This document shows, in pieces, positions 1 to 8,746 of a stretch of 37,570 nucleotides of DNA; position 1 is the first letter of the stretch, and each line of letters begins with the position of its first letter. The position numbers were made by a program, and so were the translations under genes. The DNA comes from an uncultured Kiritimatiellota bacterium (lineage in GTDB: Bacteria; Verrucomicrobiota; Kiritimatiellia; RFP12; UBA1067). The notes beneath the pieces were generated by a model that was given only the letters and a program-made list of their open reading frames with translations, did no database searches and was not told the origin of the DNA. Location of the stretch: NCBI GenBank assembly GCA_934675625.1, contig CAKURH010000029.1:1-37570 (forward strand). The letters run 5' to 3'.

Positions 1-74
1 CGGGAAATCCGCACGTCCGGTTTGATGAGGGGGAAGTCGCATCGGCGAAGCCGAGGCGTGGGTCTCTACTCTAC
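1..74 (+). mobile_element. 3' end of a bacterial group II intron (domains V-VI)
   Basis: The first ~30 bases look like the distal half of group II intron domain V: a GAAA-type apical loop with its 3' strand, then the CACGTCCGGTTTGATGAGG stretch usual at the end of bacterial domain V. A short GC-rich hairpin (about 42-58) and CTCTACTCTAC follow, as in domain VI, giving an intron 3' terminus ending in AC at about position 74. Read in frame 3 the segment encodes the tail-like string RFDEGE...LLY that often follows intron maturases. The intron body and any reverse transcriptase lie upstream of the window. I am fairly confident of the identity and less so of the exact last base. Confidence 0.72.
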
Positions 75-3000
75 AAAGAAGATCATGCAACGAAGATAAC
101 GGCTTGTGCGAGCCTCCTGGCCGGCACGGCACTCTTGGCCGGCGCGGCAGGGGCGGCGACTCTTGTCGCCGGCGTCGGCGACCATCCTGCAGTGGCGGTG
201 GACGGCGGTTGCGTCGTCACGCAAACGGAGGCGGTCGCCGTCTCGTCGGCCGCGAACGGCCTCGCCAAGCGTGGCGACGGCACGTATGTCCTGCCGTCCG
301 ACAGGTTGCTGCTGCGCGATCGTTTCGCGTTGAAGACCGGCGCCGGGACGGGCGAGTTTCGTTTCGTCACGTCGGCCGATGGCCTTGAATTTCCGCCGCC
401 GGACGCAGTGGCCGATGCCGCGTTCTGGGTCGATGCCTCGCGCGAACACGCGATTGCGACGACCGTGACCACGAATGTCGTTGCGAACGCCGACGGCTCG
501 GAGACGACGAACTTCGTCGCGAACGCCGAGACGTGGTATGACGTGCGCGACCTGGAGGCCGTTACCGCCGGAAACGCGGGCACGTATCCGCGCGCCGTCG
601 CCAGCCGCGCGCTCACGTTCGGAGACGGCGAGACGCGTGCGCCGTCCGTCGAGACGCTGGACGGACGCTCGGTCGTCAACTTCGGCTGCGGCCGCACGGG
701 ACGGTACATGATGTGGCGGACGCCCGACGGCGGCACGAACCGCATCGACGGCATCCGGCACCTGTTCGCCGTCCAGTGCATCACGAACAGCTGGGGCTAC
801 CTTCTCGGCTCGCACGGCAACGACAGCGCGAAAGCCACGCCGGGTTCGCCGAACGACAGTTCCCTGACCCTGGTCAAGGGAACGCCCCTCTGGCATTCGT
901 CCAATCACGCGATCTGTTCGGGGCGCACCTTCCAGAACGGCGTGGCTGTTGACGGCTACACGGCAAAGGCCAAGCTCGGCTTCCATCTGCTGGAGTTCGT
1001 CACGCAGGAACTGACGGTCGATGGCTCGGACTGCTTCTTCAACGACCACGACTACCAGGCGTCGGCCGCCACGGGCGGGCAGGGCGGCGAGGTCGAGGGC
1101 AACCGTGTCGGCGGCGACTTCCTGTCCGAGGTGCTGGTCTTCACGAATCGCCTGACGGAGGCGCAGCGCATGGCAATCGAGGCGCACCTCATGGCCAAGT
1201 GGCGACTGCAGCCGGAAACCCCCGACGTCACGCTCGTCACGAAGGACGGGACGACCACGCGCGTCTCGACGGACGGCGCGGCTTACGACGCCTCGGTTGT
1301 CGGGAACGGCCGTCTCGAAATTGCGGGTGCGACGACGGCCTATCTTCAGCCGATGACGGACGACCGACTCGTCGTCGCCTCGTCGCCCGTCACGCCGCGC
1401 GGCGGAACGGCCGATTCGGGCAACGAAGCAGCCCATTCGACGGCCGCACAGGACACGGCGGCTTTTGCGGGCGAAGCGCGTCTCGCGGGTGCCGCCTACG
1501 TCAACACGCCCGTTCCGCTCGTGCTGGAGGCTGGCGAGACGGTGACGGCGAATCAGGACGCGACAGGACTGTGCGTGCGCGTGACGGCGGATGCGAAGTC
1601 CGGCTCGCTCGTCAAGCGCGGACGCGGCGAGGTGTCGCTTGCGCGCGTTCCGGCGGCGGTCTCCAAGCTGTCCGTCGAGGAAGGCGTCCTGCGCCTCGTC
1701 GCGCCGGGACGTCCGACGGGCCTCGAGGCGGGCGCGAACGTCGGCATCGCGGCCGACATTTCAAATGCGGACTGGGAAACGGTCGAGACTGGCGCGACGG
1801 TGACGGTTCCGGCGGACGGCGTCTACGAGCTGAGCTTCTCGTGCCGCCGTGACGGCAAGTTTTACGATCAGCCGCTTTATGTTGACGTCGTCCTTTCCTC
1901 GGACACGATGGGTGAGAGGACTGTCGGCCGTGCGGTCTGCGTCGAAACGAAGCCTTCGCGGTTCTACCGGTTCCGTACGCCGCGCCTGACAGCGGGCACG
2001 TATGCGCTCGCGCTCAGGAGCGCCGTGGCGGCGGCGGAGACGTCCGGCGCCCAGTTCGACGGCTTCCGCATGGTCTGCGTCGCGGACGAGCCGGACGCGC
2101 CGAACGCGCTGACGAACGGCGACTTCGAGGACTTCGCGTGGCCGCTCGCGGCGCCGGGCTTCTCGGCGGCGGCAATTGGAAATTCGGCGGCCGGCTGGAA
2201 GTTCGAGCAGGCGGCGGGGCGGGCGGCGGACGCCGCGCCGTCGGTCGCGCTCGTCACGCCGGGGGCGATGGACGCGACCTCCTGCTATTGGGATGCGCTG
2301 GGCTATCGACAGGGCGCGGCGGCCGTCTGCTTCTTCAAGGCCGGCGGGACGCTGACGCGGACGAACCTGACGCTGGCGGCCGGCGCCTATCGCGTCCGCG
2401 CCCGCCTCGCGCGACAGCGCCACCCGTGGGGTGACGTCGGCGCGGCGGCGGCCGCCCTGACGGCCGCGGTGACGCCGAAGGGCGGCACGCCGATCGCGCT
2501 TGGCTCGGTCACGCAGGAGGCACGCGCGGCGACGGTCGTCACGTGGCCGACGGGCTTTGCGCTGACGGAGCCGACTGCGGTCGATCTCGCCTTTGCGCAG
2601 AAGGCGGACACAATCCTGATTGCCGACGATTTCGAGATCGTGCCGGCGCGCGACCTGCTGGCGAACGGCGGCTTCGAACAGGAAGTCTCCATGACTTCGG
2701 ATGACGGGAACTGGATGAGCGAAGGGGATCATGTCGCCCGTGGCTGGTATGGGAATGCTACGCACGACGCGGTCTTCTCCCGGAGCTATTTCGCCGGGAG
2801 CAATTACATGCGCATCCGGGCGGCGGGCCTTGTGCGCCAGCAGGTCACCTTCCCGGTCGCCGGCGTCTATCGCCTGACCCTGCACGGACACGCGCCGTAT
2901 GGGAGCGCCGCCGATTCGGACTTCTCCGGCAATCCGCTGCGCGCGTGGTGGCTTCAGCCGCAGGCGGACGGCGCCGTCGTCACGAACGAGATCGGGCGGA

Positions 3001-3425
3001 CGTCGTTCGCGAAGCAGGACGAGCAGAGCCGGAACTTCCTCCGTTTCAGCTGGAATTTCCGCGTGCCGGAGGCCGGCACGTATGTGCTGGGCTTGCAGGG
3101 AACGGGCGTCCGCGACGCCACCCTGCTGGTCGACGACGTGTCGCTCGCGTGGATCGACGAGGCTCAGGTCGAGGCCGCGCCCTCGGCTGACGCGGAACTG
3201 GAACTGCGTGTCGCGGCTGGCGCCAAGGTCCGCCTCGACTACCCGGGCGCGTTGACGGTGCGCAAGCTCTGTCTGGGCGGCAAGCGCGTTCGCGCCACGA
3301 CCTGTGACGCGGACGGGAATCGGACGGTGACGGTTTCGGCGGCGGACTATCCCGACTTCTTCACGGGGCCTGGTTCGGTGACCGTCTCGACTCCGAGCCG
3401 CGGCGTCCTTTTCATTCTCCGATAG
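75..3425 (+). CDS. Large secreted ConA/LamG-like protein with C-terminal CBM-like modules (5' end cut by intron)
   Basis: The reading frame is open from the window start and runs to TAG at 3423-3425. Codons 87-170 encode a signal-peptide core (ITACASLLAGTALLAGAAGA), so the first in-frame ATG, at 135, lies inside the signal peptide and is not the start. ATG85 is out of frame and stops after four codons. The true start codon must therefore lie in the 5' exon, before the group II intron that ends at about 74. The N-terminal half (about 400-1200) resembles the ConA/LamG-like 'AFWVDAS' proteins of PVC bacteria. Two jelly-roll, CBM-like segments begin with NGDFED (about 2115) and NGGFEQ (about 2660). 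No catalytic domain is recognised; glycan binding or a surface role is inferred. The C-terminus, SRGVLFILR, resembles that of the 15496-18312 product. The gene is followed 16 nt later by the GH106 gene, probably in one operon. Confidence 0.8.
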   Translation, partial: KEDHATKITACASLLAGTALLAGAAGAATLVAGVGDHPAVAVDGGCVVTQTEAVAVSSAANGLAKRGDGTYVLPSDRLLLRDRFALKTGAGTGEFRFVTSADGLEFPPPDAVADAAFWVDASREHAIATTVTTNVVANADGSETTNFVANAETWYDVRDLEAVTAGNAGTYPRAVASRALTFGDGETRAPSVETLDGRSVVNFGCGRTGRYMMWRTPDGGTNRIDGIRHLFAVQCITNSWGYLLGSHGNDSAKATPGSPNDSSLTLVKGTPLWHSSNHAICSGRTFQNGVAVDGYTAKAKLGFHLLEFVTQELTVDGSDCFFNDHDYQASAATGGQGGEVEGNRVGGDFLSEVLVFTNRLTEAQRMAIEAHLMAKWRLQPETPDVTLVTKDGTTTRVSTDGAAYDASVVGNGRLEIAGATTAYLQPMTDDRLVVASSPVTPRGGTADSGNEAAHSTAAQDTAAFAGEARLAGAAYVNTPVPLVLEAGETVTANQDATGLCVRVTADAKSGSLVKRGRGEVSLARVPAAVSKLSVEEGVLRLVAPGRPTGLEAGANVGIAADISNADWETVETGATVTVPADGVYELSFSCRRDGKFYDQPLYVDVVLSSDTMGERTVGRAVCVETKPSRFYRFRTPRLTAGTYALALRSAVAAAETSGAQFDGFRMVCVADEPDAPNALTNGDFEDFAWPLAAPGFSAAAIGNSAAGWKFEQAAGRAADAAPSVALVTPGAMDATSCYWDALGYRQGAAAVCFFKAGGTLTRTNLTLAAGAYRVRARLARQRHPWGDVGAAAAALTAAVTPKGGTPIALGSVTQEARAATVVTWPTGFALTEPTAVDLAFAQKADTILIADDFEIVPARDLLANGGFEQEVSMTSDDGNWMSEGDHVARGWYGNATHDAVFSRSYFAGSNYMRIRAAGLVRQQVTFPVAGVYRLTLHGHAPYGSAADSDFSGNPLRAWWLQPQADGAVVTNEIGRTSFAKQDEQSRNFLRFSWNFRVPEAGTYVLGLQGTGVRDATLLVDDVSLAWIDEAQVEAAPSADAELELRVAAGAKVRLDYPGALTVRKLCLGGKRVRATTCDADGNRTVTVSAADYPDFFTGPGSVTVSTPSRGVLFILR

Positions 3426-3441
3426 GAAGGGCACGGTCACA

Positions 3442-6400
3442 ATGGCATCGAGATCGCGACTCGTGGGGCTGGCCGTCGGCGCATGCGCGCTGACGGCCCT
3501 GCCGTCTGTCTGCGCCGGAACGCTGGAGGACGGCTTCGGCAATCCGCCGTCCGAGGCGCGTCCGCGAACCTGGTGGCACTGGGTGGACAACAACATCACG
3601 CACGTGGGCATCACCAGGGATCTGGAGGCCATGAAGCGAGCCGGCCTTGGCGGCGCGACGATCCTGGACGTCAGCAGCTTCGGCGGCGGACTGAAGGGCA
3701 AGGTGAAGACGCTGTCGCCCGCGTGGTTCGACTGCGTCGCCCACGCCGTCCGAGAGGCGAAGCGGCTGGGGCTGGAGCTGTCCGTCGCCAACTGCCCCGG
3801 CTGGAGTTCGTCGGGCGGGCCGTGGATTCGTCCCGAAGAGGCGATGAAGAGCCTCGGCTTCACCGAGACGACCGTCACGGGCGGTCGTCGCCTGTCGCTG
3901 ACGCTGGCGCAATGCGAACGGCCGGAGAAGTACGTCCGGGACGTGGCGGTTCTGGCGTTTCCGGCAATCTGCGGCGACGGCTACGATTTCAAGGCCGACG
4001 TCGTGAAGACGACGATCCGGCATGACTCGTCGCTGACGTTCCCGCCGGGCTTCCCGCACGCCCAGTATCGGTATGCGCCGGAGACGCTGTGGGACGGTCG
4101 GTCGTCCACGTGCGTCATGTTCAACCCGTCGCGCGCGAAGGAGACTGAGGCGATCGAGTTCGAGCTGCGGGAGCGGCGGCAGATGCGCAGCGTCCGCGTT
4201 GACCTGTCGCAGCCGCCGTGGGGCAACCGGGCGCGCTACCGCATTCTCGTCTCCGAGGACGGCATGGACTGGAAGGAGCATTGCGTGACGCCCCCGGTCG
4301 TGAAGGACGGCGGCGACGCCGCGTTCCCGCCGGTCACGTCGCGTTTCTTCCGCCTGGAGCCGCGCGACTGCGGGTGGCTGCCGATCGCAGCCGTGCGCTT
4401 CTCGCCGGCGTGGCGCATCCCGGACCTGACGCTGAAGACGTTCTTCCACCACGGCCTTTCCGCCACGGCGCCGACGCATGTCCGCGACATGCCGTCGATG
4501 CCGAAAGAGGGGGCGGTCGATCCCGACCGCATCGTCGATCTCACGGCGTCCGTCGCGGCCGACGGGCGGCTCGAATGGGACGCCCCTGCGGGACGGTGGA
4601 CGATCCTGCGCTTCACGATGTACACGCGGCAGTCCGGCAACCATCCGGCGAACCCGGAGGGGCGCGGCCTCGAATGCGACAAGATGTCGCGGCGCGGCGT
4701 CGAGGCGGCGTGGCGCGGCATGATGCGTCCGATCCTCGACCGGGCGAAGGCGGCGGGGGCTGCCGGCGTCGTCACGGGCACGCTGATCGACAGCTACGAG
4801 GTCTGGCCGCAGAACTGGACGGAGGAGATGCCGGCGGAGTTCCGCGCGCTGCGCGGCTACGACCTCGTGAAGTTCCTGCCGGTCTTCTCGGGACGCTACG
4901 TGAAGGACGCCCTGACGAGCGAACGCTTCCTGGAGGACTTCCGCCGGACGGTGTCCGACCTGTACGCCAAGCACTACGGCGACGGCTTCCGCCGGCTCGC
5001 GAACAGGGACGGCGTGCACCTGGAGCTGGAGCCGTATGGCGGGCCGTTCGACGACCTGCTGCAGGGACGCGGGGCCGACATCCCGATGGGCGAGTTCTGG
5101 CAGGGGCCGTCGTGGGGCGTCGGCAACGCCAAGCTCGCGTCGAACGTCGCGGACGTCTACGGCAAGCGCTACGTGCAGACCGAGTCTTTTTCGGCGGGCG
5201 ACCGGGCGGCGGCCTGGACGAGCTGTCCGGCGCGCCACAAGCTGCAGGGCGACTCGGTCTTCGCCCAGGGCGTCAACCGCCTCGTGTTCCACAGCTTCGC
5301 GCACCAGGCCTACGAGACGACCGGCCCTGGCCTCACGGTGGGCCCGTGGGGATTCCACTTCAACCGCCACAACACGCTGTGGCCGTTCTACCGCGGCTGG
5401 CTGGACTACGTGAGCCGCGCGCAGTTCCTGCTGCAGCAGGGGCGGACGGTGACGGACGTCCTGTACGTCACGCGCGAGGACACGCCCGTCACGCCGACGT
5501 TCCAGCCGGCGACGCCGTATGGCTGGAACTTCAATGCCATCGACGCGCGGACGTTTGCGAAGGGCGTGCGCGCGGTCGATGGGTTTGCCGAGATCCCGGG
5601 CGGCCGCCGCTATGCCGTCGTCGTGCTGCCGCAGGCCGAGATCGCGTCGGCGCCCCTGCTGGCAAAGGCGGAGGCTCTTCGGGCCGCTGGCGTCGCCGTC
5701 GTGCGCGGGCCGAAGCCCGTGCGGTCGTTTGGCCTCGCCGACCGTGCGGCGCGCGACCGCGCCGTCACGGCATTTGCGGAAAACGCGTGGGGGTGCCTGC
5801 ACCGGACGGTCGGTGCGGCGCTGGCCGCGAAAGGGATCGCGCCCGACTTCGCGGCGACGGGCGACGGCGACTTCGTGCGGCTGCAGCAGGGGAAGGAGGC
5901 GGTGCAGTGGATTCACCGCCGGACGGACGACCGAGACATCTACTTCGTCGCGAACGTGCGACAGGCCGAGGCGCCGCTGACGTTCGTCGCGTCGTTCCGC
6001 ACGGTCGGCGAACCCGAACTGTGGGACGCCGAGACGGGGACGCGGCGTCCGGCGCCGGTCTTGCGCGTGACGGGCGGACGCATGGAGCTGCCGCTGGAAC
6101 TTGCGCATGGCACGAGCGTCTTCGTCGTGTTCCGCCGGGATCGCCCGCCCGCACAGACGGCGCGCGGCGTTGGACGGGCAGGCGCCGCACGTTCGCCGGA
6201 GAACGTCGCGACGCTCGACTGTTCGACGGGCTGGACGGTTCGCTTTCAGAAGGGGCGCGGTGCGCCGGAGGGGGCTGTGCCGTTCGGCACGCTGACGCCG
6301 TTGAACGAACGCCCGGAGCCGGGCATCCGCTACTTCTCCGGCACGGCCACGTACCGCAAGACGGTTGACGTGCCCGCCGAATATGCCGAGCGGACGAAAT

Positions 6401-6786
6401 GCGCATGGACGCTCGACTTGGGGCATCTGCACGACATCGCCAGCCTGACGGTGAACGGACGGGATCTCGGCTTCCTTTGGCATTTCCCGTTCCGCCGCGA
6501 CGTGACGGACATCTTGAAGCCGGGCCAGAACGTCATCGAGGTGCGCGTCGCCAACCGTTGGATCAACCGGCTGATCGGCGACGAGCAGGAGGCGGAGGCC
6601 GGATCGTGGGTGCGGAAAGGCGGCGGGCCGCCTCTCCTGCGCGAGTTCCCCGAAGGGTATGTCGATGGGAAGCTGCCTAAGGGCCACTTTGCGTTCACGA
6701 CCTGCCGACCGTATGCGAAGGGCGATCCGCTTCAGCCGGCCGGGCTGCTCGGCCCCGTCCGCCTCGTGGTGCAGCGACGTGAGTAA
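3442..6786 (+). CDS. GH106-family alpha-L-rhamnosidase-like glycoside hydrolase, secreted
   Basis: This 1114-aa protein has a signal peptide (about 1-25: basic start, then AVGACALTALPSVCAG). The catalytic region begins with WWHWVDNNIT (residue 44) and continues with AMKRAGLGGA and ANCPGWSSSGGPWI, strings characteristic of GH106, the family that removes alpha-L-rhamnose from pectic rhamnogalacturonan. Likely active-site acids lie in DSYE (D450, E453), LELEPYGGP (E530) and GEFW (E551); which is acid and which is base was not determined. A galactose-binding-like beta-sandwich occupies roughly 950-1060 (SLTVNGRDLGFLW...VIEVRVANRW). The length fits the family. The start is supported by AGGAAGG at 3424-3430. 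It lies 16 nt after the upstream gene, so the two are probably co-transcribed. Family assignment is confident; the exact linkage cleaved is inferred. Confidence 0.9.
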   Translation: MASRSRLVGLAVGACALTALPSVCAGTLEDGFGNPPSEARPRTWWHWVDNNITHVGITRDLEAMKRAGLGGATILDVSSFGGGLKGKVKTLSPAWFDCVAHAVREAKRLGLELSVANCPGWSSSGGPWIRPEEAMKSLGFTETTVTGGRRLSLTLAQCERPEKYVRDVAVLAFPAICGDGYDFKADVVKTTIRHDSSLTFPPGFPHAQYRYAPETLWDGRSSTCVMFNPSRAKETEAIEFELRERRQMRSVRVDLSQPPWGNRARYRILVSEDGMDWKEHCVTPPVVKDGGDAAFPPVTSRFFRLEPRDCGWLPIAAVRFSPAWRIPDLTLKTFFHHGLSATAPTHVRDMPSMPKEGAVDPDRIVDLTASVAADGRLEWDAPAGRWTILRFTMYTRQSGNHPANPEGRGLECDKMSRRGVEAAWRGMMRPILDRAKAAGAAGVVTGTLIDSYEVWPQNWTEEMPAEFRALRGYDLVKFLPVFSGRYVKDALTSERFLEDFRRTVSDLYAKHYGDGFRRLANRDGVHLELEPYGGPFDDLLQGRGADIPMGEFWQGPSWGVGNAKLASNVADVYGKRYVQTESFSAGDRAAAWTSCPARHKLQGDSVFAQGVNRLVFHSFAHQAYETTGPGLTVGPWGFHFNRHNTLWPFYRGWLDYVSRAQFLLQQGRTVTDVLYVTREDTPVTPTFQPATPYGWNFNAIDARTFAKGVRAVDGFAEIPGGRRYAVVVLPQAEIASAPLLAKAEALRAAGVAVVRGPKPVRSFGLADRAARDRAVTAFAENAWGCLHRTVGAALAAKGIAPDFAATGDGDFVRLQQGKEAVQWIHRRTDDRDIYFVANVRQAEAPLTFVASFRTVGEPELWDAETGTRRPAPVLRVTGGRMELPLELAHGTSVFVVFRRDRPPAQTARGVGRAGAARSPENVATLDCSTGWTVRFQKGRGAPEGAVPFGTLTPLNERPEPGIRYFSGTATYRKTVDVPAEYAERTKCAWTLDLGHLHDIASLTVNGRDLGFLWHFPFRRDVTDILKPGQNVIEVRVANRWINRLIGDEQEAEAGSWVRKGGGPPLLREFPEGYVDGKLPKGHFAFTTCRPYAKGDPLQPAGLLGPVRLVVQRRE

Positions 6787-6824
6787 GCCACACCGTGAAC
6801 GAGTGTCTGACCCCAGTGGTAGGG

Positions 6825-7057
6825 TTCCGACGAACACCGTCAAATCGGGCGAAGAGGCGACCTGAAAAATTGCTTTCGCTAAACACGGAGAAAACGGAGG
6901 TGGGGAGGCACGGAGTCCGTTTGCCTCTCCGCGACTCCGTGCCTCATTCGTCTCGCGGGCCCTTGCGGGCAGTTCGCTACGCTCACTGTCGCTTTGCGAC
7001 CTTCCCTCCGAAACGCCTTGCGTTTCGGAGGCGCATGTGTTCAGCGTCGCAGACCCC
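6825..7057 (+). repeat. Direct repeat copy 1 (~230 bp, hairpin-rich)
   Basis: This non-coding block begins TTCCG and ends GCAGACCCC. It recurs in the same orientation at 8374-8605 with roughly 80% identity by eye. It contains a chain of inverted repeats: GAGGCACGGAGTC (6905-6917) pairs with GACTCCGTGCCTC (6933-6945), CTCCGAAACGC pairs with GCGTTTCGGAG across a 3-nt loop (7006-7030), and GTCGC-TTT-GCGAC forms a small hairpin near 6990. Similar CACGGAG/CTCCGTG hairpin repeats are scattered through PVC genomes, to my recollection. It sits 38 bp after the GH106 stop codon and could help terminate or stabilise that transcript. Confidence 0.85.
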
Positions 7058-7197
7058 TCGACCGCATGCACCTGTGAAGAGCACAAAGCGATTTCTCTGC
7101 GCCCGCCTTGCGCCCCCTGTGCGGCTAAGAATTGCTAAACGAAACGACGCTCAAATCCCTTTGAAGAGCCCTTCTTTCGCACCAAACTTCGTTCTCT

Positions 7198-7226
7198 TGC
7201 CGCAAGGCGCGGCTTCGCCTCTGGCA
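7198..7226. terminator. Possible terminator hairpin downstream of the ORF6N gene
   Basis: An imperfect stem (TGCC...AGGCG-CGGCTT-CGCCT..GGCA) lies between repeat copy 1 and the end of the leftward ORF6N gene. It has no long T-run, so its role as a terminator is tentative. The rest of 7058-7298 shows only degenerate CTCTGCGCC-like repeat fragments and no convincing gene. Confidence 0.25.
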
Positions 7227-7298
7227 CAAAGGGGGCTCAGAGGATTCGTGTTTAGCCGAGACTTCACCACGGCTGGTCATTCATCCAACCGACACTTC

Positions 7299-8216
7299 CT
7301 ACCGAATTGCACGCGCAAGGATGTCAGGGATAATCTCGGAGCCAAGCGTCGAGAATGCAAAACACTTCTTGCCAAGGTTGTTAAGAGACGCACCAACATG
7401 AATCAGCGTTGACTGGTCGATGACAAGATAGCGGTCATGGAACAACTCCGACTCATTAACCGTCAGTGAATTCGCATACTGGCGATTGAACTGCGCGACA
7501 TCGACATCATGCAGTTTCTGACGTCCTCTCGCGCCGACAACAACCGTCACGGCCACACCCGGACGTTTCTGTGCGACAAGTGGCAGACACGAATCGTCGA
7601 AATACGGGTCTATGACCACAAGCTCCTTCCTCGCCATGCGGACAAACCGCTTCATCTGGACAAACGCATCATAGAACTGACCTTCGAAGAACACCTTTTG
7701 AGGCGGGAATGACTTGTCGCTCATCGCGTCGAAGATCTTCTCGAACCGTTCCTCATTCCGGGCCTGCGCAGACTCCTGCTTCAAAAGGCGCCGTTCCGCC
7801 GCGTCAATCCGGGAAAAGACAGGCGCCATCGAGATCAGCACGCGACGCATCGCGACAAAGGCGTCCATGACACGGATGCTGATGTCAACGGCAACCGGAC
7901 TTCGCAAGGCCGTCGCCAGCATGGCCACCCCCTGCTCCGTAAAAGCAGACATGCCGACGGAGGAATGCCTCATGCTCTTGAACCGGTCACAGTTCGTGAC
8001 CAGTTCGGACATCTCTTCCGCCGAGAGCTGAAAGCGAAAGCGCGCGGGAAAGCGTTCGGCATTGCGCTTGACCGCCTGATTCAGGGCTTTCGTCTCAACA
8101 TGATAGAGGCACGCCAAGTCTCGGTCAAGCATGACCTGCTGACCGCGAATAGTCAAAATCAGACGCTGAATGTCTGCTTCCGAACACAAGGCGACTTCTG
8201 AACGTTCCATTTTCAT
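7299..8216 (-). CDS. ORF6N-domain protein with C-terminal PLD-like domain
   Basis: This 305-aa protein carries an N-terminal ORF6N domain (about 12-110), recognisable from IRGQQVMLDRDLACLY, NAERFPARFRFQL and SVGMSAFTEQGVAMLA. ORF6N domains occur in phage antirepressor-like and mobile-element DNA-binding proteins. A charged helical linker follows (about 125-170). The C-terminal half contains HDRYLVID (H260) and HVGASLNNLGKK, which resemble one HKD-type phospholipase D motif with the lysine replaced by arginine. A single degenerate motif suggests a PLD fold without assured catalysis. The start is ATG at 8216; GTG at 8219 is the alternative. The gene stands alone, is leftward among rightward genes, and is bracketed by two direct repeats, which suggests an inserted cassette. 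Confidence 0.85.
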   Translation of the reverse strand: MKMERSEVALCSEADIQRLILTIRGQQVMLDRDLACLYHVETKALNQAVKRNAERFPARFRFQLSAEEMSELVTNCDRFKSMRHSSVGMSAFTEQGVAMLATALRSPVAVDISIRVMDAFVAMRRVLISMAPVFSRIDAAERRLLKQESAQARNEERFEKIFDAMSDKSFPPQKVFFEGQFYDAFVQMKRFVRMARKELVVIDPYFDDSCLPLVAQKRPGVAVTVVVGARGRQKLHDVDVAQFNRQYANSLTVNESELFHDRYLVIDQSTLIHVGASLNNLGKKCFAFSTLGSEIIPDILARAIR

Positions 8217-8362
8217 CACTCGCTTTCACTCCAACCGTAATATAGCCGACAACATGCGGTTTTCATAAGGACTCGCAAATTTACGCAACTCTAAATCCGC
8301 AAGAGCAACGTACGCCTCGCGGGCCTTGGACGAGGCACATCCCACGCAAAAAGCCTGCGTGA

Positions 8363-8392
8363 ATTATACCACGTTCCGTCGAAACCCGTCAA
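8363..8392 (-). promoter_or_regulatory. Promoter for the ORF6N gene, -35 inside repeat copy 2
   Basis: On the minus strand, TTGACG (8392-8387) and TATAAT (8368-8363) are separated by 18 nt and lie about 150 nt upstream of the ORF6N start. The -35 falls within the edge of the direct repeat, where CCGTCAAATCGG is conserved between the copies. The -10 lies just outside it. A weaker TATATT at 8244-8239 is an alternative nearer the start codon. Confidence 0.55.
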
Positions 8393-8605
8393 ATCGGTGA
8401 AGCGACGGCAAGGGAAATTGCTTTCGCTGAACACGGAGAAAGCGGAGGTGGGGAGGCACGGAGACCTTTTGCCTCTCCGCGACTCCGTTCTTCAAATCCT
8501 CGCGGGCCCTTGCGGGCAGTTCGCTGCGCTCACTGTCGCTTTGCGACCTTCCCTACGAAACGCTGCGCGTTTCTTCGGCGCATGTGTTCAGCGTCGCAGA
8601 CCCCT
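8374..8605 (+). repeat. Direct repeat copy 2 (~230 bp)
   Basis: This block matches 6825-7057 in the same orientation, including the identical core CTCGCGGGCCCTTGCGGGC and the ending GCAGACCCC. Its first hairpin is more degenerate than that of copy 1: only the CGGAG/CTCCG part of the stem is kept. It lies between the start of the leftward ORF6N gene and the promoter of the rightward giant glycosidase gene. The two copies enclose about 1.3 kb carrying only the ORF6N gene. Confidence 0.85.
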
Positions 8606-8629
8606 TGACTGTGTGTATTGGTGCCGCGC

Positions 8630-8658
8630 TTGTCTCGTAATTCCCGTTTCCGTATAAT
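8630..8658 (+). promoter_or_regulatory. Upstream promoter of the multidomain glycosidase gene
   Basis: TTGTCT at 8630-8635 and TATAAT at 8653-8658 are 17 nt apart, close to the sigma-70 consensus and in the right orientation for the gene at 8747. Confidence 0.6.
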
Positions 8659-8663
8659 ATTCT

Positions 8664-8684
8664 TGGCCAAGAACAAATAGGCCA
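8664..8684. promoter_or_regulatory. Inverted repeat between two promoters, possible operator
   Basis: TGGCC and GGCCA are separated by 11 nt, just downstream of the first -10 and about 18 nt before the second -10 at 8702. A regulator bound here could block transcription from the upstream promoter. This is inference from position only. Confidence 0.35.
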
Positions 8685-8701
8685 TTCCATTGTGGATGTG
8701 C

Positions 8702-8707
8702 TATAAT
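8702..8707 (+). promoter_or_regulatory. Second -10 element (TATAAT) before the multidomain glycosidase gene
   Basis: This perfect TATAAT lies 39 nt before the start codon and has no recognisable -35. A GGAGGAG ribosome-binding site at 8734-8740 follows, a few bases before ATG 8747. That fixes the start there rather than at the ATG at 8690, which would precede this -10. Confidence 0.6.
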
Positions 8708-8746
8708 ACCCTCCGTCTGCACCTGTTGGTGCCGGAGGAGCGTATT

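Noticed and set aside
6905..7030. CRISPR-like or tRNA-like structure in the hairpin repeats
   Set aside because: Only two distant copies, no regular spacers, and no cloverleaf or anticodon arm.
3412..7086. Minus-strand open frame of 1224 codons opposite the GH106 gene
   Set aside because: Antisense shadow with no recognisable motif; the plus strand has clear GH106 motifs and a ribosome-binding site.
7509..8201. Several small plus-strand frames across the ORF6N gene
   Set aside because: They overlap the ORF6N coding region antisense, and none has a domain or a ribosome-binding site.
8690..8746. Extended N-terminus for the glycosidase from ATG 8690
   Set aside because: It would precede the TATAAT at 8702; the GGAGGAG and signal peptide fix the start at 8747.
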